From the NCBI GenBank assembly GCA_903944555.1, contig CAJASG010000176.1, positions 1 through 9,557 of the forward strand: a stretch of DNA of 9,557 bases. Reading direction: 5' to 3'. The stretch is from an uncultured beta proteobacterium. Lineage in GTDB: Bacteria; Pseudomonadota; Gammaproteobacteria; Burkholderiales; Burkholderiaceae_C. Shown in pieces: positions 1 to 6,509 of this stretch. The position numbers and the translations under genes were made by a program. The notes beneath the pieces are model-generated. The model had not been told where the DNA came from and searched no databases. It was given only the letters and a program-made list of their open reading frames with translations. The stretch's first letter is position 1. Each line of letters starts with the position of its first letter.

Positions 1-129
1 AGCGTGCGCTTCTTCGGCTTAACGCCCACGAGTATGAAACTGGAGGGGCTCGACAGGCACCAGCGCCTGATCGACAGCTACAGCAAATTGCACACAGCAC
101 GGGCCAAGGTGGCGTCACACGCCGACTAG
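1..129 (+). CDS. 3' end of an unrecognised protein (partial)
   Basis: The first frame is open from the window edge to a TAG at 127-129 and gives the last 42 residues of a protein. The tail is basic and hydrophilic (it contains MKLEGLDRHQRLIDSY and ends KVASHAD), looks helical and has no membrane segment. I do not recognise the family. It converges on the kinase gene: its stop codon and the kinase stop share the tetranucleotide CTAG at 126-129, so there is no room for a terminator between the two reading frames. The tight, non-disruptive overlap supports the reading that this is a real gene end. Only the family is unknown. Confidence 0.55.
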   Translation, partial: SVRFFGLTPTSMKLEGLDRHQRLIDSYSKLHTARAKVASHAD

Positions 130-2270
130 CCCGCCAAAGCGCTCTTGCGGGTAGCGCGTGCCAGTGCCGCCTGCACTTCCCCCATCTGTACCGGTTTTAT
201 AAGGACCACCACGCCGTTGCCAAACTTGCTAACCAGATTGGGGGCGGAATCGCCAGTCAGAATAATGGCCGGCAGCGCGAGGCCAAATCGGGCTCTGGCG
301 GCAGCAATCACATCTAGGCCGGTTTCGCCGGCACCCAGTCGGAAGTCGGAAATCACAACATCGGGGGCCTGTTGCCCCAGCTGATTCAGCAGGTCTGGTC
401 CGCTGGTGCCAGCAAACACTGTGTGGCCCAGCACTTGCAGCGTCATAACGAGCGCGTCCAAAACCTGTTTATTGTCTTCAACCACACCGATGATCAATGC
501 TGGTACAGCCGTCGGGGTGGGCGGCTGAACGGGCACCAGCGTATCGCCTTCGGGCAAGGTGATGGAAAAAACCGAGCCGCGCCCAAGCCGTGATCGCACA
601 CGTATCTCCAAACCAAGCAGCTTCGCCATCCTGATAACAATGGCCAGCCCCAAACCGCTGCCGCGGTTGCGGGCGTTGTCGCCAAGCTGCCTGAATTCTT
701 CAAAAATGACCGGAATCTGATCCTGCGCCATCCCCACGCCGGTGTCCCAAACCTCAAGCCATAGCACCCCTGCATGGCGCCGCGTGGCGACTAACACTCC
801 GCCTTGGTCGGTGTAGGCCAAGGCGTTGTCGATCAAATTGCCTATCAGGCGGTGCAACATTTTTCGGTCAGTGCACACGGAGATGTGGTCGCCATGTCGC
901 CAACGCAACTGCAGACCCTTGTCCGCGGCTTTGGCGTCGTAGATGGTCATTAACGAGGCGCCAAAACTATCCATAGAAAAATTGGAGATCGTTGGCTCCA
1001 GCACCCCGGCGTCAAGCTTACTCACATCCAGCAAGTCCTTCAGCATCCCACTCAGGCTGTCAATGCAACTCTGCAGTTGGGACACCAGCATTTCATGGCC
1101 CGGTTTCACTGCCGCGCCCAGCATGCCAGCGTACAGCGCCAAGGCAGCCATGGGCTGACGCAGGTCATGGCTGGCAGCGGCCACAAACCGGGACTTGGAG
1201 TCATTGGCCTTTTCGGTGGCGGCCAATGCCTGGCGCAAGTTCTTATCCGCGCTCCGCCGTTGGCTGATGTCACTGTTGGTGCCAATCATGCGCAGCGGTT
1301 TGCCCTGCGCATCACGTTCCATCACCCTGCCACGGCCTAGCGTCCATTGCCAGAGGCCGTCTTTGCGCAGCATACGAAACTCAACGAGCGCAGTGCCAGG
1401 CTTGCCATCCAGATAGGGCTGCAGCGTGGCCAACACCCCGGGCGCGTCGTCGGGATGGATGCGCTTGCTCCATTCCTCCACGGTGGTGCCGATGTCGGCA
1501 TCGGCATAGCCCAGCATTTCCTTGTACCGTGGTGCGAAGAAGACTTGGCCTGTCTGGATATTCCAGTCCCACAGGCCATCGCCAGCGCCTTCAAGGGCAA
1601 ACCTCCAGCGTGCTTCACTGTCCATTTGCCTTGCCTGGGCCTGTTTGACTGCGCCAATGTCGGTGACCGCGATGTGCAGTAGCTGCCGGCCGGCGTCATC
1701 CTGCGCCACAGTGGCGGTGAGTTGAACCCATACGAACTGGGCATCAGCATCTATGGCGGCAGGGCCCTGGCTAAGGCGCAGGCGCAACTCACCTGTCTGT
1801 GGCAGCGCGCTCTCCAGCAGTTGCGCACGCAGCCGATACCAGATGTCATGGTCGGTTCGAAATATAAATTTCGCAAAAGGGGGCTGCCTTTCAAAGACGC
1901 TGCGTGTTACGCCCAGCAGGGTGGCCAGCGTCAGGTTGCACTGGGTCACCAACCCGTCCTCATTCACACTGCAATAGCCCACCGGGGACATGTTGTACAG
2001 GTCAGCATATCGGTCACGTGAGGCGTCCAATGCGTCCTTGGCCTGGCGCAACTCGTCGTTTTGCATCTCCAGCTCGATCTGGTGTACCTCCAAGTCATGC
2101 AGCAGCGTCTGGATGCCGGCAAGAGTCAGATCAGCATTGCTATCTGAAGACTTTTGCCTGACAACTTGCCACTGGGCCGCCGCCCTTTGGCCCAGCGTCA
2201 GGTTACCTGGCACTGTGGGGCCGGTTCGGCCAGAGATGGGGGCGGTGGGACACAGGTGGTGGTCGCTCAT
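126..2270 (-). CDS. PAS-PAS hybrid sensor histidine kinase with C-terminal receiver
   Basis: A 714-residue soluble hybrid kinase with no membrane segment or signal peptide, so it should sense a cytoplasmic cue. Order: a helical lead (about 45-90, VHQIELEMQNDELR), PAS1 (about 86-205), PAS2 (about 217-335, with RIHPDD and a PAC-like end GTNSDISQRR), HisKA with phospho-acceptor His368 in SHDLRQP, then HATPase with N-box N478/N482, G1 DTGVGM at 509-514, F-box FEEF near 523 and G2 GSGLGLA at 537-543. A short proline linker leads to a receiver with acidic pair E598/D599, phospho-acceptor Asp642, Thr672 and Lys692. All key residues are present, so kinase and receiver should both work. The DLRQP H-box marks a subfamily often paired with LuxR-type response regulators, but no such regulator lies in the window. 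The ATG is supported by AGGGAGG at 2277-2283, six bases upstream. The ligand is unknown. Confidence 0.95.
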   Translation of the reverse strand: MSDHHLCPTAPISGRTGPTVPGNLTLGQRAAAQWQVVRQKSSDSNADLTLAGIQTLLHDLEVHQIELEMQNDELRQAKDALDASRDRYADLYNMSPVGYCSVNEDGLVTQCNLTLATLLGVTRSVFERQPPFAKFIFRTDHDIWYRLRAQLLESALPQTGELRLRLSQGPAAIDADAQFVWVQLTATVAQDDAGRQLLHIAVTDIGAVKQAQARQMDSEARWRFALEGAGDGLWDWNIQTGQVFFAPRYKEMLGYADADIGTTVEEWSKRIHPDDAPGVLATLQPYLDGKPGTALVEFRMLRKDGLWQWTLGRGRVMERDAQGKPLRMIGTNSDISQRRSADKNLRQALAATEKANDSKSRFVAAASHDLRQPMAALALYAGMLGAAVKPGHEMLVSQLQSCIDSLSGMLKDLLDVSKLDAGVLEPTISNFSMDSFGASLMTIYDAKAADKGLQLRWRHGDHISVCTDRKMLHRLIGNLIDNALAYTDQGGVLVATRRHAGVLWLEVWDTGVGMAQDQIPVIFEEFRQLGDNARNRGSGLGLAIVIRMAKLLGLEIRVRSRLGRGSVFSITLPEGDTLVPVQPPTPTAVPALIIGVVEDNKQVLDALVMTLQVLGHTVFAGTSGPDLLNQLGQQAPDVVISDFRLGAGETGLDVIAAARARFGLALPAIILTGDSAPNLVSKFGNGVVVLIKPVQMGEVQAALARATRKSALAG

Positions 2271-2785
2271 GCTGCGCCTCCCTGTGCATTGTCTGGTGCG
2301 TCTGCGGGTTTGCCCCTCTCGGTTACGGACGAGAACTGCTGCTCACCCGATCTGCACACCATGTCTTGGCGCAGCATGGTGCTGACGCAGTAGGACCTCA
2401 CACTTAGGCTTCGAATAATCATTGATCGCCTCCCGATCGATCAGTGCCCTGGGTCGAACTCTATTGTTGCCGTATCAACGACGAGGCCACGTACCCTGCA
2501 CCAAAAGTTTGCTGAAACACATGCAAACACCCACTGGTCTGAACGAAACCATGATCTCAGGAATTGCGCGGGAAAGAGGTCTCTGGGCAAGTCAACACAG
2601 GAAATATTGTTCTATATCAAGTTTTTAACAACCTATTGCACCGCAAAGTGGCCGCTTCAGAAGAGACAGATCGGCAAGGGCGGCTGTGGGTTTCAGCATT
2701 TTTGGCATTCCACACCGAGAAGCACAGCCGAGACAGCTTGCGCTGAGCAGTTCGTTCATGGATAGCGAAAATCCATCCAATCCCA
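2271..2785. other. Intergenic region without a supported gene
   Basis: Between the kinase start and the metal-locus relic I find no reading frame with a recognisable family. The short frames on both strands lack good ribosome sites and read as low-quality translation. The stretch holds the kinase Shine-Dalgarno (2277-2283), presumably its promoter, and an inverted repeat TGATCG/CGATCA (2423-2428 and 2438-2443, 9-base loop). That repeat could be an operator for the kinase gene or chance. The part from about 2500 to 2640 is visibly more A+T-rich than the genes on either side. It may be decayed coding sequence, since a relic follows directly. Confidence 0.5.
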
Positions 2786-2816
2786 TCACAAAACCGCTGA
2801 GTGGCATGCGCATGCC
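2786..2816 (-). pseudogene. 3' remnant of a merR (cadR/pbrR-type) gene
   Basis: Read on the minus strand, these bases give A-C-A-C-H-S-A-V-L and a TGA stop. The intact MerR-type gene at 7611-8042 ends A-C-A-C-H-S-V-V-L and TGA. The shared part includes the perfect 14-bp palindrome GGCATGCGCATGCC (2803-2816 here, 7628-7641 there). Similarity runs on for about 15-20 bases past the stop with one or two small indels. Upstream of these codons the match ends abruptly at about 2816 and CDF sequence begins, so the rest of the gene is gone. It is non-functional. Matching in both the coding tail and the 3' flank makes chance unlikely, although the segment is short. Confidence 0.75.
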
Positions 2817-2970
2817 GTTCTGTGTGTTGGCTGCCCTGGGCGTTTTTGGCACTGGTAGCGCGTGGCCTGACTTGGCGGTGGCTACTCTGATGGCGGCACT
2901 CGCCCTGCACGGCGGTTGGCAGGTTTGGCGTCAGGCGCACGGTGAACTCACCGGTATCGTGCCCCTCTAA
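2817..2970 (+). pseudogene. 3' remnant of a cation diffusion facilitator gene
   Basis: Bases 2825-2950 align without gaps to 8612-8737 of the intact CDF gene at 116 of 126 positions, including a 46-base perfect run. The encoded piece (LAALGVFGTGSAWPDLAVA, then TLMAALALHGGWQVWRQAHGEL) covers the end of TM5, TM6 and the tail. Of ten substitutions only three, in two codons, alter the protein (Ala to Thr, Arg to His). The rest are synonymous, so the parent gene was probably under selection when the copies diverged. The relic has its own ending (TGIVPL, TAA at 2968-2970) and no chrA start, unlike the intact copy. Everything before TM5 is missing. The frame stays open leftward to an ATG at 2686, but that extension is junction sequence with no family resemblance and is probably not translated usefully. 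Confidence 0.88.
2825..2950 (+). repeat. Direct repeat, copy 1 (partner 8612-8737)
   Basis: This is the left copy of a 126-nt direct repeat, 92% identical to 8612-8737 (constant offset 5787). Together with the merR-tail match (2786-2816 versus 7611-7641, offset 4825), it shows that the left locus lacks about 960-970 bp relative to the right one. The repeat is large enough in principle for homologous recombination that would excise or amplify the genes between. Confidence 0.9.
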
Positions 2971-2989
2971 GCGCAGGTCACACGTCAAG

Positions 2990-3529
2990 TCAAAAATGCT
3001 TGGGTGGCTTGGCTCTGCCACCGGTCACAAGCCAACGCAATAGCTTTACGTATGCCGACCAAGGTGAAAAAGCAGGTGTCAACCCCAGAGACGATTGGGC
3101 TTGGTTCAATGCGTCCTCAAGCAAAGCATCATGCAATGGACGGACGATAACGGGCCAGGTAAAGAGCGCAAGTCCGCCAATCGACATATCAATTGTGTGG
3201 CGCAAAAGTGTGCTGCCGTTTTCCGCTGGCGTCGCCTCAAAGCGGTGATGGCCATCGAATCCGCGCGGGCTGAGAAATCTGAACTGGACCATTCGCCCAG
3301 GGAGATATTCGTCAACAAAATAGCGGATGGGGCCATGCCCTCCAATGGCACCCACGTTTAGCGGGCGGTCAAGGCACATGCGCGGCCAAGTTCTGCTTGG
3401 CCACAGCGCGTCGTCATCTGATGCCAAGGAGTCGATGAGGGCTCCGACCGCATCGGGCGGCGCAGCGATGTTGCGGTCATGCACGTTCAACACGCGAAGC
3501 GAGCAGCGACATGAAAGCTCCGCAGTCAT
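2990..3529 (-). CDS. SRPBCC (START/Bet v1-like) family protein
   Basis: A 179-residue soluble protein of SRPBCC type, a helix-grip fold that binds hydrophobic ligands in a deep pocket. Typical features are an N-terminal strand leading into a helix (IAAPPDAVGALIDSL, 21-35), a central stretch GGHGPIRYFVDEYLPGRMVQFRF (about 63-85), the HHRFEATP and TLLRHTIDM strands, and a long C-terminal helix containing WPVIVRPLHDALLEDALNQA (about 125-144). No catalytic residue can be assigned. Its ATG overlaps the TGA of the upstream dehydrogenase gene as ATGA (3526-3529), with GAGG at 3537-3540 seven bases before the start. The two are therefore very likely one translationally coupled operon. The product may bind or modify the same small molecule as the dehydrogenase-like partner, which is inference from the coupling. 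The gene ends 19 bases from the CDF relic. Confidence 0.85.
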   Translation of the reverse strand: MTAELSCRCSLRVLNVHDRNIAAPPDAVGALIDSLASDDDALWPSRTWPRMCLDRPLNVGAIGGHGPIRYFVDEYLPGRMVQFRFLSPRGFDGHHRFEATPAENGSTLLRHTIDMSIGGLALFTWPVIVRPLHDALLEDALNQAQSSLGLTPAFSPWSAYVKLLRWLVTGGRAKPPKHF

Positions 3530-4629
3530 ACAAGCACCTCGAGCGAGCTGATTTGCACACCTTCGGCGGCAAGTGCATTAGTTAAGACGGATTCGGGCCC
3601 CATCTGCTCACCATAATGCAAACCATTCCCAGGGGCTGAGAATCCATTTAGACCAAGTACCCATTCGGTTTGCAAGACGGCACCGACGGCAGTCAAGTGC
3701 GACTGGCCTTCGTTATCGGTGACATGCAAAGTGCGCTGCAATTTGCAGCCTGCACGTTTGCCCGTCACATCCACGCGAACCAGATGCGGAGCACCAGGCC
3801 CGGGGTTGTGCAGTAGTCTGCGACGAAGTGACTTGAAACGCTCCCCACCAAACAAATCCCACAGCCCAGATCGAATGATCAGCCAAAAAATGAATGTGGT
3901 CGCCTTGTCGTCAAACGCAATGCGCATCGCCACGGAGCCAGCATCTGCAAGGCGCGGCAAGACATGCTGGTCTGGCGAGTCGAATCGGTACACCGTGGTC
4001 TTATAGTTGTTTTTAAACTGAACCGTTCGCCCTTCCGTGTAGGGAACAGAGATAGCCATTTTTCCTTCACGCATCACGGAAAAAGGAGCTGTCAGGCGGT
4101 CCATGTACTCGACCGAATTGCCGCCCGAGACATCTTTCATGGCGTAAAGCACGCTCATATCAATGGAGTCGACGCTGTCCATGCCGGCAGCGGCCACGAG
4201 CGTGAGGGCGCCAGGAATGCAAGCCATCCATGATGATCCGGCAATCACCGGCGACTCAGGCTTGGCCTCAGCGACGATCGCTTCAAGATCACGCACGCGG
4301 TCGGTCCAGCGCGTGATATCCACAATCGCGATACCTGCCTTGATCGCTGCGCGCAGTGTTGCGTCTTGGAGGTCGTTCACTGCCACGATCACAAGGTCCG
4401 GGCGCACATGCAATCGGTACAGACTTAAGGGGTCGTCAACATCAAACGTTACGCCTTGGGCATTCTTTATCATGGACGCGGTTGCCATTGCTTTTTCGAT
4501 GGATCGCCCCCCGATAAGAATCTTCATGCCAGGATTGCGACGAGCCAGGATGCTGGCAATTTTGCTGCCAACGACTCCACACCCGCCAACGACAACAATG
4601 GTTTGGCTATGCGTTTGTGGAATTTTCAT
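3526..4629 (-). CDS. Saccharopine dehydrogenase-like NAD(P)-binding protein
   Basis: I take ATG at 4627-4629 as start, giving 367 residues. The Rossmann strand and glycine motif (IVVVGGCGVVGSKIA, near residue 11-25) then follow almost at once, as is usual. An upstream TTG (4668) or ATG (4662) would add 11-13 residues of unlikely sequence. A weak GGAG lies about 12 bases before the chosen start. After the first beta-alpha-beta unit come IGGRS (cofactor 2'-phosphate region, suggesting NADP), DLVIVAVND, a typical mid-domain IVDITRW and a C-terminal domain rich in strands. The family includes oxidoreductases of amino-acid-like and lipid-like substrates, and many members are uncharacterised, so I do not assign a substrate. 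True lysine-pathway saccharopine dehydrogenase is unlikely given the SRPBCC partner and a dedicated TetR regulator. GC is near 53%, lower than the genes to the right. Confidence 0.85.
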   Translation of the reverse strand: MKIPQTHSQTIVVVGGCGVVGSKIASILARRNPGMKILIGGRSIEKAMATASMIKNAQGVTFDVDDPLSLYRLHVRPDLVIVAVNDLQDATLRAAIKAGIAIVDITRWTDRVRDLEAIVAEAKPESPVIAGSSWMACIPGALTLVAAAGMDSVDSIDMSVLYAMKDVSGGNSVEYMDRLTAPFSVMREGKMAISVPYTEGRTVQFKNNYKTTVYRFDSPDQHVLPRLADAGSVAMRIAFDDKATTFIFWLIIRSGLWDLFGGERFKSLRRRLLHNPGPGAPHLVRVDVTGKRAGCKLQRTLHVTDNEGQSHLTAVGAVLQTEWVLGLNGFSAPGNGLHYGEQMGPESVLTNALAAEGVQISSLEVLV

Positions 4630-4689
4630 TTCTGTTTTTTGCTCCGAAAGTAGACACGGCATCGGCAAATAGTACCACCGGTAACATTA

Positions 4690-4707
4690 CGCTGCCAGCG
4701 ATAGAAT
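4690..4707. promoter_or_regulatory. Candidate TetR operator with -10 box of the tetR gene
   Basis: The short gap between the divergent dehydrogenase and tetR genes holds a perfect 11-bp palindrome CGCTGCCAGCG (4690-4700). Next to it is TAGAAT (4702-4707), a good -10 hexamer for tetR. On the other strand TTGATT (minus strand, 4705-4710) could be the -35 box for the dehydrogenase operon, which would put the palindrome inside both promoters. Such a position suits an autoregulating TetR repressor. Arms are short and no second copy exists in the window, so this remains a candidate. Confidence 0.4.
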
Positions 4708-4713
4708 CAATGC

Positions 4714-5337
4714 ATGAACCCACCAAGCAACGCGAAGAAAAGAACCGCCTACCATCATGGCGATTTGCGGGCCACGCTCATTGAGCAGGCCGTTGCTCTC
4801 ATTCATCGGCGCGGCGACATGAATTTCAGTCTTCGGGATCTGGCGGCTGAGGTCGGCGTCAGCCACGTTTCGGTTTACCGCCACTTCTCAGATAAGGCGG
4901 CGCTCTTCAACGCCGTCGCCGTGCGCGGTTTTTCAATTCTTGCGCAAGCATTAAAGGACGCGGCTCAGGGCTGGGACTCTGACCCTGCACAGCAGTTGGC
5001 TCGCCAAGGGGTTGCTTACTTGAGTATGGCTGGGCGGTATCCCGGCCACTTTGCGGCGATGTTCGCACCCATCGTGTCACAGAAGGGGCAAACCAAAGAG
5101 ATGCAGGATGCCTCTGAGGAGGCCTATAGGATGATGGTGCCGACAGTCATGCGCAAAATGCAGGTCGCGAATGTTTCAACACCTGCAGTACAAAGCGAAG
5201 CACTTCGTTGCTGGGCCTTGGTTCATGGATTAGCCTGTTTGCAATTGAGCGGCAATCTGTCAGCATGTCTGGGTCGCGATCTGAGCAATGCATCCGAGTC
5301 GGAGCTGCTAGACCTCGTCGGTGGACTGCTGAAATAA
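4714..5337 (+). CDS. TetR/AcrR-family transcriptional repressor with WHG-type C-terminal domain
   Basis: 207 residues, normal for TetR regulators. The N-terminal DNA-binding domain has the family opening YHHGDLRATLIEQA (13-26) and the helix-turn-helix FSLRDLAAEVGVSHVSVYRHF (38-58) followed by the usual DKAALFNAV. The C-terminal ligand domain carries WALVHGLACLQL (167-178), the signature of the WHG-type TetR C-terminal family. It is divergent from the dehydrogenase/SRPBCC operon with 84 bases between starts, so it most likely represses that operon and itself. No Shine-Dalgarno precedes ATG 4714, and a -10-like TAGAAT ends seven bases upstream of it, so the message may be leaderless. The effector is unknown. 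It may be a substrate or product of the neighbouring enzymes. Confidence 0.92.
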   Translation: MNPPSNAKKRTAYHHGDLRATLIEQAVALIHRRGDMNFSLRDLAAEVGVSHVSVYRHFSDKAALFNAVAVRGFSILAQALKDAAQGWDSDPAQQLARQGVAYLSMAGRYPGHFAAMFAPIVSQKGQTKEMQDASEEAYRMMVPTVMRKMQVANVSTPAVQSEALRCWALVHGLACLQLSGNLSACLGRDLSNASESELLDLVGGLLK

Positions 5338-5457
5338 TCAAATCCGACGACGTCATCATCAACCTTGTCAAGTCGGCCCGAGAAAACTGGAGCTTTGGTA
5401 ACGGTGTGGCGCAGTTGGCGTGATTTCGTTGTACGCCCCGCACTGCCTGAAACGCAA

Positions 5458-6420
5458 TCAGGTCCGTAGGGTGTGCTCCAACCGCTGCGCCACCAAGCGC
5501 ACTAGGGCGCGTGCATTGGCACCTGCGGTGTGTACAGGCATCGTCAGGGCCTGAACACAATCGCCCTCAGCAATCGGCAAGTGCCAATCGGGCAGCAGGT
5601 TGTGCAGACGTCCGGCCGCTACGTCCTCCTGCACGCAAAAGTCGGGCGCCAAAACGACCCCTTGGCCAAGACGCGCCAGCGCTACCAGGGCTTCGAGGCT
5701 GTCGGCGCTGATGTGTGGTTGCAGCTCTACGGTCTCGCGGGCTGGGCCGCTGCGGCTGTGCCACTGCAGCGGCCAGATTTGCGCGCCGCCTTCGAGCATG
5801 AGTAAAGGCCATTGCTGCAACGCCAGCGGATCTTTCAGGGGCAATGCCGTGCTGCCGTACGCACCAATCGAATAGCGCAGCACCGGTTGGGCCACACAGT
5901 CATCCGGGGGCTTTCGGGTAATGCGAAAGGCCACATCCACCCCCTCGCGAACCAGGTCGACTCGCCGCTCGGTGAAGATCAACTCCATGGCCACACCTGG
6001 GTGCGTGCGACCAAACTCGGCCAGCAAAGGCAACAGCACGCTGTATCCGAAGGCGCGCATGCTGGTGATACGCAACCGGCCCTGCAGAGCGTCACCTTCC
6101 TTGCGTAACGCCATGCGTGCCGCATTAGCGGCTTCGTGTACGACCTGAGCCCGCGCAGCCAACGCACGCCCGGCCTCGGTCAACCCCAGCGAGCGGGTAG
6201 TACGTGCCAGCAGCGTCTGGCCGACGATCTGCTCCATGGCAGCCACGCGGCGGCTGACGGCTGCACGGGTCAGCCCCAACTGGCGCGCTGCGCGTGAAAA
6301 GCTGCCGGCCGCGACCACCCGGGCAAACAACTCCAGCGCGTTGGCATCCAATGCCGAGGACTCGCGATGGCGGTGCAACTGGGTTGCTGACAAGGAAATC
6401 GCGTCTTTTGGTGAGCTCAT
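5458..6420 (-). CDS. LysR-family transcriptional regulator
   Basis: 320 residues. Winged HTH at about 27-86: LELFARVVAAGSFSRAARQLG then LTRAAVSRRVAAMEQIVG, and the LLARTTRSLGLTEAG strand. A linker helix runs over 90-110 and a two-lobed effector domain over about 113-315 (RLRITSMRAFGYSVLLPLL, DVAFRI, SADSLEALVALARLGQGVVLAP). Its style is that of the CrgA/DmlR-like branch. The N terminus is about 24 residues longer than usual before the HTH. There is no clear Shine-Dalgarno at ATG 6420, so a TTG start just before the HTH is possible. It is divergent from the hydrolase gene (89-base gap), the classic arrangement of a LysR regulator and its target. The effector is unknown. Confidence 0.92.
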   Translation of the reverse strand: MSSPKDAISLSATQLHRHRESSALDANALELFARVVAAGSFSRAARQLGLTRAAVSRRVAAMEQIVGQTLLARTTRSLGLTEAGRALAARAQVVHEAANAARMALRKEGDALQGRLRITSMRAFGYSVLLPLLAEFGRTHPGVAMELIFTERRVDLVREGVDVAFRITRKPPDDCVAQPVLRYSIGAYGSTALPLKDPLALQQWPLLMLEGGAQIWPLQWHSRSGPARETVELQPHISADSLEALVALARLGQGVVLAPDFCVQEDVAAGRLHNLLPDWHLPIAEGDCVQALTMPVHTAGANARALVRLVAQRLEHTLRT

Positions 6421-6442
6421 GTAAACAGTGTGGTGTAAAAAG

Positions 6443-6455
6443 TTGGTCTAGTCAA
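6443..6455. promoter_or_regulatory. Candidate LysR box (T-N11-A)
   Basis: The A+T-rich gap between the lysR and hydrolase starts contains TTGGTCTAGTCAA, which fits the loose T-N11-A LysR consensus with TTG/CAA ends. It lies 55 bases before the hydrolase start. The motif is weak (3-bp arms), and its position between divergent genes is the main support. No convincing -35/-10 pair was found for either gene. Confidence 0.35.
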
Positions 6456-6509
6456 AAAATTAGTACAAATCTACCATGCAGCTTCATGAACCATCTGTTT
6501 GGAGACACT

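Noticed and set aside
2803..2816. GGCATGCGCATGCC as a recombination site, REP element or operator
   Set aside because: Both copies fall in the same codons of merR 3' ends (Cys-Ala-Cys-His), so gene duplication explains the repeat. A role in the deletion is possible but unsupported.
2617..3021. Minus-strand frame across the relic
   Set aside because: It crosses the merR-tail/CDF-tail joint out of frame with the merR codons and is antisense to the CDF remnant. The translation has no recognisable domain.
5417..5437. GGCGT/ACGCC hairpin between the convergent tetR and lysR genes as a terminator
   Set aside because: The stem is only 5 bp with an 11-base loop and there is no T-run on either strand.
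6294..6509. N-terminal extension of the hydrolase to an ATG at 6294
   Set aside because: It would overlap the lysR 5' end and translates to Arg/Pro/Cys-rich sequence. A good GGAG directs the start at 6510.
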